Positions 1-7,474 of a DNA stretch of 24,927 nucleotides are shown here, one piece after another. Position 1 is the first letter of the stretch; every line of letters begins with the position of its first letter. Both the position numbers and the translations under genes were made by a program. A model generated the notes under the pieces. The model searched no databases and was not told the DNA's origin. It saw only the letters and a program-made list of their open reading frames with translations. This DNA is from Prevotella sp. (lineage in GTDB: Bacteria; Bacteroidota; Bacteroidia; Bacteroidales; Bacteroidaceae): assembly GCA_021204605.1 (NCBI GenBank), contig JAJPZD010000048.1, positions 1 to 24,927 of the forward strand, in the 5' to 3' direction.

Positions 1-50
1 TGACTGTGTATGATTCTTAATAAAACACATAATTATAATTCTATAAGATT

Positions 51-2000
51 ATGGCAAAAAAAATAGATTCAAGGATTCCAGAAGGCCCGGTAGCCGAGAA
101 ATGGACGAATTATAAAGCACACCAGAGGTTGGTGAACCCCAAAAATAAGCTGAAGCTCGATGTGATAGTAGTAGGTACAGGATTGGCAGGCGCCAGTGCT
201 GCCGCCTCACTTGGAGAGTTGGGTTTCAACGTGCTGAATTTCTGTATTCAGGATTCACCGCGCCGCGCACATTCTATCGCCGCCCAGGGTGGTATCAATG
301 CGGCGAAAAACTACCAGAATGATGGAGACTCTGTTTACCGCCTGTTTTATGATACTGTAAAGGGAGGCGACTACAGGGCGCGCGAGGCAAATGTATATCG
401 TCTTGCAGAGGTATCAAACAATATCATCGACCAATGTGTGGCACAGGGTGTTCCTTTTGCACGTGAGTATGGCGGCATGTTGGCAAACCGCTCTTTTGGA
501 GGTGCGCAGGTATCGAGGACATTCTATGCAAAGGGACAGACAGGCCAGCAGTTGCTGCTCGGCGCCTACTCCGCATTGAGCTGTCAGGTACACGCGGGGC
601 GTGTGAAACTGTACACGAGATATGAGATGGAAGATGTGGTTATCGTCAACGGCAGGGCAAGAGGTATTATTGCTAAGAACCTTGTAACAGGGAAATTGGA
701 GCGTTTCTCCGCCAATGCCGTAGTGATAGGCACGGGCGGTTATGGAAACACCTATTTCCTATCCACCAATGCTATGGGCTGCAACTGTACGGCAGCTATG
801 GCATGCTACCGCAAGGGAGCTTATTTCGCCAATCCATCATACGTTCAGATACATCCTACCTGTATTCCTGTGCATGGGGAAAACCAGTCGAAACTGACAC
901 TTATGTCAGAATCATTGCGTAACGATGGACGTATCTGGGTGCCAAAGAAACTTGAGGACGCCAAGAAACTGCAGGAGGGCAAGCTGCAGGGCAAGGATAT
1001 ACCAGAGGAGGACCGCGATTACTATTTGGAGCGTCGTTATCCGGCATTTGGAAACCTCGTGCCTCGTGACGTGGCGAGTCGTGCCGCTAAGGAGCGTTGC
1101 GACAAGGGCTATGGTGTGAACAACACAGGCCTTGCAGTGTTCCTTGACTTTTCAGAGAGTATTGAGCGCCTCGGAAAGAAGGTCGTTGAGCAGCGTTATG
1201 GCAATCTCTTCGATATGTATGAGGAGATAACCGACGAGAGCCCGTATAATAACCCGATGATGATTTATCCTGCCGTACATTATACTATGGGTGGTATCTG
1301 GGTTGACTATGAACTGATGACGAGCATACAGGGTCTGTTTGCTATCGGAGAGTGTAACTTCTCCGACCATGGCGCCAACCGTTTAGGAGCGTCAGCACTT
1401 ATGCAGGGCCTTGCTGATGGTTATTTTGTATTGCCTTATACTATACAAAATTATCTTGCCGACCAGGAGATATGGCCGCGCATCTCTACGGATCTGCCGG
1501 AGTTTGCAGAGGCTGAAAAGGGAGTGCAGGCAGAGATTGACCGTTTGATGGGTATTGGCGGGAAGCGTTCCGTTGATTCCATCCACAAGGAATTAGGACA
1601 TATCATGTGGGAGCATGTAGGTATGGGGCGCACTGCTGAGGGCCTGAAAGAAGGTTTGGAGAAGATCAAGAAACTTCGTGAGGAGTTCAATACCAATTTG
1701 CTCATCCCAGGTTCAAAAGAGGGCCTTAACGTGGAGCTTGACAAGGCAATACATCTGCGTGATTTCCTTATCATGGGCGAGTTAGTGGCATACGACGCAT
1801 TGTCGCGCAACGAGTCGTGCGGAGGTCATTTCCGTGAGGAGTACCAGACAGAGGAAGGCGAGGCGAAGAGAGACGACAAAAACTTCTTCTATGTGGGTTG
1901 CTGGGAGTATCAGGGCACCGACGAGAAAGCGCCTGAGCTCATCAAGGAACCGCTCGAATACGAGGCGATCAAGGTACAGACACGTAACTATAAGAATTAA
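51..2000 (+). CDS. frdA: Fumarate reductase/succinate dehydrogenase flavoprotein subunit
   Basis: This is the catalytic FAD subunit that interconverts fumarate and succinate, the last step of anaerobic succinate production in Bacteroidales. The 649-residue protein has a dinucleotide-binding GTGLAGASA near 42-50. The AHSIAAQGG segment contains His74, the expected site of covalent FAD attachment. HPT at 268-270, VPRD at 337-340 (with the catalytic-type Arg339) and HYTMGG at 410-415 complete the active site. A C-terminal FAD segment, GECNFSDHGANRLGASAL, begins near 433. The length and the long inserts fit the B-type (single cytochrome b subunit) complexes. frdB follows 24 bases downstream. The first 50 bases of the window hold no gene and no clear promoter box, so transcription probably enters from an upstream frdC outside the window. 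The sequence cannot decide whether the enzyme runs mainly as a fumarate reductase; that direction is inferred from the likely host. Confidence 0.96.
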   Translation: MAKKIDSRIPEGPVAEKWTNYKAHQRLVNPKNKLKLDVIVVGTGLAGASAAASLGELGFNVLNFCIQDSPRRAHSIAAQGGINAAKNYQNDGDSVYRLFYDTVKGGDYRAREANVYRLAEVSNNIIDQCVAQGVPFAREYGGMLANRSFGGAQVSRTFYAKGQTGQQLLLGAYSALSCQVHAGRVKLYTRYEMEDVVIVNGRARGIIAKNLVTGKLERFSANAVVIGTGGYGNTYFLSTNAMGCNCTAAMACYRKGAYFANPSYVQIHPTCIPVHGENQSKLTLMSESLRNDGRIWVPKKLEDAKKLQEGKLQGKDIPEEDRDYYLERRYPAFGNLVPRDVASRAAKERCDKGYGVNNTGLAVFLDFSESIERLGKKVVEQRYGNLFDMYEEITDESPYNNPMMIYPAVHYTMGGIWVDYELMTSIQGLFAIGECNFSDHGANRLGASALMQGLADGYFVLPYTIQNYLADQEIWPRISTDLPEFAEAEKGVQAEIDRLMGIGGKRSVDSIHKELGHIMWEHVGMGRTAEGLKEGLEKIKKLREEFNTNLLIPGSKEGLNVELDKAIHLRDFLIMGELVAYDALSRNESCGGHFREEYQTEEGEAKRDDKNFFYVGCWEYQGTDEKAPELIKEPLEYEAIKVQTRNYKN

Positions 2001-2024
2001 TAGGTTAAAGAAAGGAACAACATT

Positions 2025-2780
2025 ATGGCAAGAAATATAAGTTTTACATTGAAGTTCTGGCGTCAGAACGGTCCTAAAGACAAGGGCCATTTTGATATGC
2101 GTGAGATGCATGACATACCGGATGACACCTCATTCCTTGAGATGTTGGATATCCTCAACGAGGAGCTTATCAACGAGGGTAAGGAGCCTTTTGTGTTTGA
2201 CCACGACTGCCGGGAGGGGATTTGCGGGATGTGCTCGCTTTATGTCAACGGTCATCCTCACGGTCCCAACACAGGGGCTACCACCTGTCAGTTGTATATG
2301 CGTCGTTTCAAGGATGGCGACGTGATAACGGTTGAGCCTTGGCGCTCCGCCGCTTTCCCTGTTATCAAGGATTGCATGGTTGACCGTGGCGCGTTTGACA
2401 AGATAATCCAGGCCGGCGGTTACATCACGGTACGAACAGGACAGCCACAGGATGCTAATGCGATACTTATTCCCAAGGAGACCGCCGATGAGGCTATGGA
2501 CTGTGCCACATGTATCGGCTGTGGTGCTTGTGTCGCTGCTTGCAAGAACGGTTCCGCAATGCTCTTTGTAAGTTCCAAGGTCAGCCAACTTGCCCTTCTG
2601 CCTCAAGGTCGTCCGGAGGCGGCCAAGCGTGTCAAGGCGATGATAATGAAGATGGAGGAGCTTGGTTTTGGCAACTGCACCAACACGCGCCAGTGTGAGG
2701 CAGAGTGTCCGAAGAACGAGAACATATCTAACATCGCACGACTGAACCGTGAGTTCATCAAGGCGAAATTGAATGATTGA
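2025..2780 (+). CDS. frdB: Fumarate reductase/succinate dehydrogenase iron-sulfur subunit
   Basis: This subunit carries electrons between the membrane quinol site and the flavoprotein. Its 251 residues show all three cluster motifs. The N-terminal plant-type [2Fe-2S] set is Cys62, Cys67, Cys70 and Cys88. The C-x2-C-x2-C-x3-C run is Cys163, Cys166, Cys169 and Cys173, and the C-terminal set is Cys218, Cys224 and Cys228. By analogy with E. coli FrdB, 163/166/169/228 hold the [4Fe-4S] cluster and 173/218/224 the [3Fe-4S] cluster. The gap between Cys70 and Cys88 is longer than in E. coli FrdB, as I recall it is in many B-type enzymes. One extra cysteine, Cys160, precedes the second motif. The gene lies 24 bases after frdA and is surely co-transcribed with it. 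It ends 20 bases from the convergent CLC gene. Confidence 0.96.
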   Translation: MARNISFTLKFWRQNGPKDKGHFDMREMHDIPDDTSFLEMLDILNEELINEGKEPFVFDHDCREGICGMCSLYVNGHPHGPNTGATTCQLYMRRFKDGDVITVEPWRSAAFPVIKDCMVDRGAFDKIIQAGGYITVRTGQPQDANAILIPKETADEAMDCATCIGCGACVAACKNGSAMLFVSSKVSQLALLPQGRPEAAKRVKAMIMKMEELGFGNCTNTRQCEAECPKNENISNIARLNREFIKAKLND

Positions 2781-2784
2781 TACA

Positions 2785-2805
2785 AATAAAATAAATTGTT
2801 TTATT
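2785..2805. terminator. Possible weak bidirectional terminator
   Basis: A 7-base inverted repeat (AATAAAA at 2785-2791, TTTTATT at 2799-2805) with a 7-base loop lies between the convergent frdB and CLC genes and includes the stop codon of the latter. It contains only A-T pairs, so the helix is weak. The A-rich and T-rich arms could act in both directions. The position suits a terminator, but the fold alone does not prove one. Confidence 0.28.
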
Positions 2806-4615
2806 CCTCACTCATGTCTGCCACCATTTTGCGGTACATGGCATACATGTGTGTACGTGAAATGTAGCCGAGCAGGTGGCTCTCGTTGTCCAAAACAGGC
2901 AGCATGGCGGCATCGGTGTTGTCAAATTGTCTCATAACGTCCTCCATCGGGTCGTTTACTCCGAGTGTTGCCGGCGGCTGCGACATTAGTTGCCTTACTG
3001 TAAAATGATGGTATAACTCAGTTCTGAAAACGATATGTCTTATCTTTGTTATGTCTATCTCGCCTAATAAATTACCCGCGTTGTCGAGAACCGGCAATGT
3101 GTTGTTGTGACTCTTGCTTATAGCATGTACTAAAGAGGAAAGGTTCATATCAGGATTGACAGGCGTATAGGTCTTGTCGATCACACTGTCAAGGCTCATC
3201 AGTGTAAGTATCGCCCTGTCAGTGTGGTGGGTTATGAGTTTTCCCTGCCGTGCCAATCGCATGCCGTAAATGCTGTGTGGCTCAAAGATAATTATTGTCA
3301 GGTAAGCACAGATGCTTACTATCATCAAAGGAATGAACATCTGGTAGCCGCCCGTTATCTCCGCAATAAGGAAAATGCCCGTAAGCGGCGCATGCATCAC
3401 CCCGGCCATCACAGCAGCCATTCCGAGTAATGCGAAATTCTTTTCCGGCACGTATATGCCGATTTCATAGATATTCCAGATGCGAGCGAACAGGAAACCG
3501 GCGAATGCTCCTACAAAGAGAGAGGGCGCGAAAGTTCCACCGCAACCGCCTCCGCCATTAGTGGCTGATGTGGCGAAAGCCTTAGTCAGCAACACAAGAC
3601 AGATATATGGTATCAACAGGTTGTTGTGTCCGAAAAAGGGTGAGTTGCGGAGTATGGTGTCCCAGTCTGCCTCGGAGCTGCCGCTGATTAGGATGTTGAT
3701 ACTTGAATAGCCTTCACCGTAGAGTGAGGGGAAGAAGAATATAAGCGGGCTCAAAATCAATGCGCCTAACAGCAGTTTGCCAATGGAGTTGTCTTTCAAC
3801 TTTGCGAATATCGATTCGCAGGCATTCACGATACGTATGAAATAAAGGCTTACAAAGCCGCCGAATATGCCCAAAAGAATGTTCGCGGGCACTCTGTCCA
3901 CCTGCCATGCTCCGTCCAACTGGAAACTGAACAGGGAGTCGTTGCCGTTGAAGATATAAGTGAAACAGGTTGCCGTTACACTTGCAATGAGAATTGGCAA
4001 TAACGATGCCATGGTGAGGTCGATCATCAGCACCTCCAACGTGAATACCAATCCGGCTATTGGTGCTTTGAATATTCCGGCTATGGCTGCTGCCGCGCCG
4101 CAGCCGACGAGCAACATCAGAGTCTTGTTGTCCATTTTGAACAACTGTCCGAGGTTGCTACCGATGGCAGAGCCGGTAAGTACTATCGGTGCTTCAGCTC
4201 CCACACTGCCACCGAAACCGATGGTTATTGCTGAGGCTATCACCGAAGTCCAGCAATTGTGCCCACTCAGTTTGCTTTTCTTGCTGCTTATGGCATAGAG
4301 GATACGAGTTATACCATGACTGATGTTGTCCTTGACAATATATTTAACAAAAAGGGATGTGAGGTAGATGCCGATGACGGGATAGATGAGATACATCCAG
4401 TTGAACGTGTTGATGTCGAAGCCTGAGGTCAGAAGCCGTTGTATCTCTCTGATAATCCAGTGCAGCATGAAAGCCGCGACGGCAGCGAAGAAGCCGACGC
4501 AAAAACTGAGGATCAGCGTGAACTGCCGGTCAGAAAGATAATGCTCGCGCATTTTTATGATGCGTAGCATGAGTGTTTTTTTATCCTGTGTGAAATCGAA
4601 GTTTTCCCCTGTCAT
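2801..4615 (-). CDS. CLC-family chloride transporter/channel with tandem CBS domains
   Basis: An inner-membrane CLC protein of 604 residues. Residues about 30-455 contain the hydrophobic helices, with the GSVGAEAPIV segment at 136-145 (Glu141 matches the gating glutamate of the GREGP motif), the AGIFKAPIAGLVFTLEV segment at 179-195, and GGTFAP at 359-364 (the GxFxP anion-site motif). Two CBS domains follow at roughly 473-530 and 540-598, a possible nucleotide-sensing module. The second glutamate of the E. coli FIIEE motif, which is the internal proton glutamate, appears here as Val195. By family knowledge this leaves open whether the protein is a proton-coupled exchanger or a passive channel. 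The gene starts 46 bases after tsaC on the same strand, so the two are probably co-transcribed. The first start codon is used; a downstream Met16 or Met22 is also possible. Confidence 0.93.
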   Translation of the reverse strand: MTGENFDFTQDKKTLMLRIIKMREHYLSDRQFTLILSFCVGFFAAVAAFMLHWIIREIQRLLTSGFDINTFNWMYLIYPVIGIYLTSLFVKYIVKDNISHGITRILYAISSKKSKLSGHNCWTSVIASAITIGFGGSVGAEAPIVLTGSAIGSNLGQLFKMDNKTLMLLVGCGAAAAIAGIFKAPIAGLVFTLEVLMIDLTMASLLPILIASVTATCFTYIFNGNDSLFSFQLDGAWQVDRVPANILLGIFGGFVSLYFIRIVNACESIFAKLKDNSIGKLLLGALILSPLIFFFPSLYGEGYSSINILISGSSEADWDTILRNSPFFGHNNLLIPYICLVLLTKAFATSATNGGGGCGGTFAPSLFVGAFAGFLFARIWNIYEIGIYVPEKNFALLGMAAVMAGVMHAPLTGIFLIAEITGGYQMFIPLMIVSICAYLTIIIFEPHSIYGMRLARQGKLITHHTDRAILTLMSLDSVIDKTYTPVNPDMNLSSLVHAISKSHNNTLPVLDNAGNLLGEIDITKIRHIVFRTELYHHFTVRQLMSQPPATLGVNDPMEDVMRQFDNTDAAMLPVLDNESHLLGYISRTHMYAMYRKMVADMSEE

Positions 4616-4661
4616 GTTTTACCTTATCTTGTGGCTTCTGCCGATGTCTGATATAGTTGTT

Positions 4662-5231
4662 TCATCTCCTTATTATCTGTATCTCACCGTTATTGCAAAT
4701 TTTAATTATGCTTGAAGGGGTGTGTGGCTGCTTTTCCTGCCGCCTGCTCCAGCACACATAGTCAACGGCATTCAAGATCTCCTCGGATATACTCTTGAAG
4801 TTGTTTGCCGCCTGCTTGCCGCTTATGTTTGCGCTTGTGGATACGATAGGCTTCTGAAATCTGTAGCAGAGCTCTTTTGAGAATTCCTCTTTTGTTATGC
4901 GCATCGCTATGCTGCCGTCTTCGGCTATGAGGTTTTCAGCAAGGTTCACGGCATTATCAAATATTATTGTTGTCGGCTTCGTGGCAAGTTCCATAATGTT
5001 CAAAGCCACCTCTGGGGCATTCCGCACGTAGCGTTGCAGACGGATGTCAGAGTCCACGAGGCAAATCATCGCTTTTGAGTCATCCCTTTTCTTTATGGCA
5101 TAAATCTTTGCCACTGCCTCACTGTTGGTGGCATCGCAACCTATTCCCCATACCGTGTCAGTGGGGTAGAGTATCACGCCGCCTTTTCTCATCACCTCTA
5201 CGGCATTTCTTATGTCATCTTTGCGATTCAT
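4662..5231 (-). CDS. tsaC: L-threonylcarbamoyladenylate synthase (TsaC/YrdC/Sua5 family)
   Basis: This enzyme makes threonylcarbamoyl-AMP from threonine, bicarbonate and ATP for the t6A37 modification of ANN-decoding tRNAs. The 189-residue protein is the short, single-domain TsaC form without the Sua5 C-terminal domain. Visible family motifs are GGVILYPTDTVWGIGCDAT at 17-35, the K-x-R element Lys47-Lys48-Arg49 followed by Ser52-Lys53, and IVSTSANISG at 129-138. The C-terminus PSSIIKICNNGEIQIIRR is typical of the family, where it closes the active site. It is first in a reverse-strand pair with the CLC gene. Its likely promoter box is at 5317-5324. The assignment to the family is firm; the t6A role is inferred from it. 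Confidence 0.94.
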   Translation of the reverse strand: MNRKDDIRNAVEVMRKGGVILYPTDTVWGIGCDATNSEAVAKIYAIKKRDDSKAMICLVDSDIRLQRYVRNAPEVALNIMELATKPTTIIFDNAVNLAENLIAEDGSIAMRITKEEFSKELCYRFQKPIVSTSANISGKQAANNFKSISEEILNAVDYVCWSRRQEKQPHTPSSIIKICNNGEIQIIRR

Positions 5232-5316
5232 ATTCTGATGTCTTTAGGTTTATGATTTTATCTGTCAACGAAAAAATATTTTCAAACTATTAAATAGCTT
5301 GGCATAATCCTAATTG

Positions 5317-5324
5317 CAAATATA
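5317..5324 (-). promoter_or_regulatory. Putative -7 promoter box for tsaC-CLC
   Basis: On the reverse strand this reads TATATTTG followed by C, a full match to the Bacteroidetes -7 consensus TAnnTTTG. It lies about 85 bases upstream of the tsaC start codon. I see no good TTTG-like -33 element at 19-21 bases, so only half of the promoter is supported. Confidence 0.45.
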
Positions 5325-5511
5325 TGAAATTTTATTTTACTATAATCATTTTGCCATTTTTTTTGTTTGTTAATCAAAACATTTCTTGTTGAAAATCAAG
5401 AACATTAATCAAGTGGCACTGCTGCAATGTAAATTTATGGCAACTGTGCAAAATAAACCCTATAACTATTGTTTAGACAGTTTCTAATAAAAAAGTTAGT
5501 ACATTATCTTA

Positions 5512-5525
5512 TTGATTTAAATCAA
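5512..5525. promoter_or_regulatory. Palindrome matching the CRP/FNR-type site TTGAT-N4-ATCAA
   Basis: The sequence TTGATTTAAATCAA is a perfect 14-base palindrome and a full match to the classical FNR half-site pair. It is centred about 42 bases upstream of the -33 element of the forward promoter at 5561-5592, a class I-like activator position. AT-rich sequence makes chance palindromes more likely, and Bacteroidales CRP/FNR-family regulators often use other motifs, so the assignment is tentative. Confidence 0.35.
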
Positions 5526-5560
5526 AAAAGTATGATTATTCAAAAAAAATGCAGAAAATC

Positions 5561-5592
5561 CTTGTGTGCACGAACACAAAATGCTATATTTG
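5561..5592 (+). promoter_or_regulatory. Consensus sigma-ABfr promoter inside a perfect inverted repeat
   Basis: The -7 box TATATTTG (5585-5592, followed by C) is a full consensus match. A CTTG element at 5561-5564 sits 20 bases upstream, in the -33 position. The -7 box lies at the centre of a dyad: CACGAACAC at 5569-5577 and its exact reverse complement GTGTTCGTG at 5597-5605, with an inner ATGC/GCAT pair at 5581-5584 and 5592-5595. Transcription would start at about 5597-5600 and run rightward, roughly 400 bases before the next protein gene. Confidence 0.6.
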
Positions 5593-5596
5593 CATC

Positions 5597-5845
5597 GTGT
5601 TCGTGAGAATACATTTTTTCATAGGTTAGTAGTTTGATAGATTTAAGGTAAAGATTATGTTATTGGATTATGAAACAGCAGCTATGTTGGTATTTGTCTT
5701 TTTATGACATTTATAATATCATTTTGTTGGTAAATACTAACGTTTGCTGAGACTTTTCGGGGCAGGGGTGTCGAGAATACACGTCTGCCTCCTTTGTATG
5801 CCAGCTTCATTCCCCAAATAAGAATTAAGAATTTCACGCACGGTG
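5597..5845 (+). ncRNA. Candidate structured RNA or long 5' leader
   Basis: Downstream of the 5561-5592 promoter the transcript can fold repeatedly. CAGCA (5676-5680) and TTGGTATTT (5687-5695) can pair with TGCTG (5745-5749) and AAATACTAA (5732-5740), giving a long hairpin with one G-U pair. A second hairpin is formed by GGCAG (5761-5765) with CTGCC (5785-5789), extended by GTGT (5768-5771) with ACAC (5779-5782). A closing pairing of 5597-5606 with 5834-5841 is possible. Translation of a 16-residue ORF at 5657-5707, preceded by AAGG, would disturb the first hairpin. No clear intrinsic terminator is visible, so this may be the leader of the gene at 6004 rather than a separate RNA. I match it to no known RNA family; the right-hand limit is a guess. 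Confidence 0.35.
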
Positions 5846-5967
5846 TAATTGTTAATTTGTGCCACTTTGTATATAAAAATTCCCAATTTAATAATAATAA
5901 AGTCCAATTTATTAATAATTTAAGCAATAAAACACATTAAAAGGGGGTTTGTTTAAGGAATTCTGTT

Positions 5968-5975
5968 TAAATTTG
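5968..5975 (+). promoter_or_regulatory. Putative -7 promoter box for the lipoprotein-uppS-bamA cluster
   Basis: TAAATTTG followed by C is a full match to TAnnTTTG and ends 28 bases before the ATG at 6004. A TTTG at 5948-5951 lies only 16 bases upstream, shorter than the usual 19-21, so the -33 match is imperfect. Confidence 0.5.
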
Positions 5976-6003
5976 CAGCTAAAATAATAATCATCTAATA
6001 AGA

Positions 6004-7443
6004 ATGAAAAGGATTATCAAACCTTTCGTCATACTGTTTTCGACAATTATTTTAATGGCTTCGTGCTTGAATAGTGACAATTACAATATAACTTACTATG
6101 CAGACACAGCCATAACTTCTTTTTCATTGGGTACCCTAAATAGATATCTTACAGTAGTTTCATCTACAGGTGAGGACAGCACTGTTACTTCTACTATCAC
6201 AGGAAGCAATTATAAATTTTATATAGACCAGTTGAAACAGGAGATTTACAATCCTGATTCATTGCCCGTAGGTACCGATGCCGCACATGTTATATGTACG
6301 GTGGGAAGCAAGAATGCGGGAACAATAATAATAAAGAACATTGATAGCGACACTCTTGCATATTACAGCAGCACCGACTCGATAGATTTCACCACTCCCA
6401 GGGAATTCAGGGTGTATGCCCTCGACGGCATGGCATACCGCAAATATACCGTCAGCGTAAATGTCCATCAGGAATATGCTGACACGTTCATGTGGAATGA
6501 GGCCGGAATGTGTGATATGTTCAAGGGCCTCAAAGGAATGAAGGCTGTTGAATGTGGCGATAAGATGCTGGTATTCGGCAGTGACGGAGCAGGCACATTC
6601 GTCTATTCATCAGGTATTGAAGGCTCGCCTGCGTGGACTCAATTGGCAGAGAATGTGAGTTTGGATGCCGAGGCTTATAAGAATATCATGGTTTATGACG
6701 ATAAGATATGGACCTTGAACGGAAAAGACATAATTGTTTCTTCCAATGGCGAGGATTGGTCGGTACATTCCACATTGGCAGCAAGTGTTGCCGACGAAGA
6801 TATATGCTTGTTGCTTGGTGCCGGCAAGAGGAAACTCTATGCCATCAACAGTAATGGAGTTATCGTTAGTTCCGATGATGAGGGCCTGTCATGGCACGAG
6901 GAATCCGTCATTGACAATGCGGAAAATATCCCGACGCAGGATGTCAGTTTTGCCTGCCTTACTGTTCATACGAATGAAAACACCGAGCGAATGGTTATCG
7001 CAGGAAACCGTGATGTGGATGTTTACACAGAGGACTCGGTGGCGATGGTTTGGAACAAGATAGAGGAATACGATGACGGAACGGAAACACACTCCTGGTA
7101 TCTAAGCAATGAGAAGAACTCCTATGAGTTGCCTCGTCTGACTAATTTGCAAATGTTGAAATATGGAGACGTCTTGTTGGCAATGGGCGGCGCAGGACTT
7201 GGAACAAGTACGGCACTGCCATTCACACAACTCTATACAAGTGGGGACTGCGGTCTTACATGGCATAATTACACAAGTTACACTTTGCCTGAAAACTTTG
7301 ATAACGCTGGCAGCAACGTGTTCACATTCGCCATTGACAGCAACAACTATCTTTGGATAATATGCGGTGGTAATGGGCAGGTATGGCGAGGCAGGCTCAC
7401 ACAGATGGGTTGGGCTGAAAACCAAACTTCGTTTATGGAATAA
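6004..7443 (+). CDS. Lipoprotein with Asp-box repeats (DUF6242-like)
   Basis: A 479-residue predicted lipoprotein. Residues 1-20 form a signal peptide ending in MAS, and Cys21 is the lipid-modified residue. Residues about 30-153 look like a beta-rich Ig-like domain ending in the REFRVYALDGMAYRKYTVSV pattern common in Bacteroidales surface lipoproteins. From about 160 on there are repeated Asp-box-like elements: SSNGEDW at 246-252, SSDDEGLSW at 289-297 and TSGDCGLTW at 412-420. These suggest a beta-propeller of the BNR/sialidase-like kind without visible catalytic signatures. I recall it as the DUF6242 family, whose function is unknown. It sits 31 bases before the DUF6089 barrel gene, at the head of the uppS-bamA-ompH cluster, so an outer-membrane assembly or surface role is plausible but only inferred from context. 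Confidence 0.85.
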   Translation: MKRIIKPFVILFSTIILMASCLNSDNYNITYYADTAITSFSLGTLNRYLTVVSSTGEDSTVTSTITGSNYKFYIDQLKQEIYNPDSLPVGTDAAHVICTVGSKNAGTIIIKNIDSDTLAYYSSTDSIDFTTPREFRVYALDGMAYRKYTVSVNVHQEYADTFMWNEAGMCDMFKGLKGMKAVECGDKMLVFGSDGAGTFVYSSGIEGSPAWTQLAENVSLDAEAYKNIMVYDDKIWTLNGKDIIVSSNGEDWSVHSTLAASVADEDICLLLGAGKRKLYAINSNGVIVSSDDEGLSWHEESVIDNAENIPTQDVSFACLTVHTNENTERMVIAGNRDVDVYTEDSVAMVWNKIEEYDDGTETHSWYLSNEKNSYELPRLTNLQMLKYGDVLLAMGGAGLGTSTALPFTQLYTSGDCGLTWHNYTSYTLPENFDNAGSNVFTFAIDSNNYLWIICGGNGQVWRGRLTQMGWAENQTSFME

Positions 7444-7474
7444 AGTTGCAAACGAATAAACCGGAATCCACGTG

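Larger units (their letters stand above)
5232..6003. other. Long gene-free region with regulatory signals
   Basis: This 772-base AT-rich stretch lies between divergently transcribed tsaC and the lipoprotein gene at 6004. It contains no recognisable protein gene. From left to right it holds the tsaC -7 box (5317-5324); a 6-base inverted repeat (TTCTTG at 5383-5388, CAAGAA at 5397-5402); an FNR-like palindrome (5512-5525); a consensus promoter inside a dyad (5561-5605); a structured, possibly transcribed segment with a tiny leader ORF (about 5597-5845); and a -7 box just before the next gene (5968-5975). The segment around 5741-5850 is visibly richer in G+C than its surroundings. An 81-codon reverse ORF at 5682-5927 begins with TTG and I do not accept it as a gene. 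Confidence 0.75.

Noticed and set aside
5569..5605. Invertible (phase-variable) promoter
   Set aside because: The inverted repeats are only 19 bases apart and no recombinase gene is near; known Bacteroides promoter inversions use far longer segments. A repressor-type dyad is more likely.
5682..5927. 81-codon reverse-strand ORF in the large intergenic region
   Set aside because: It starts with TTG, its first part is low-complexity AT-rich sequence, and it crosses the promoter-proximal hairpins. Only the shorter ATG-initiated part (5682-5810) deserves a look, and that is listed as a finding rather than a gene.
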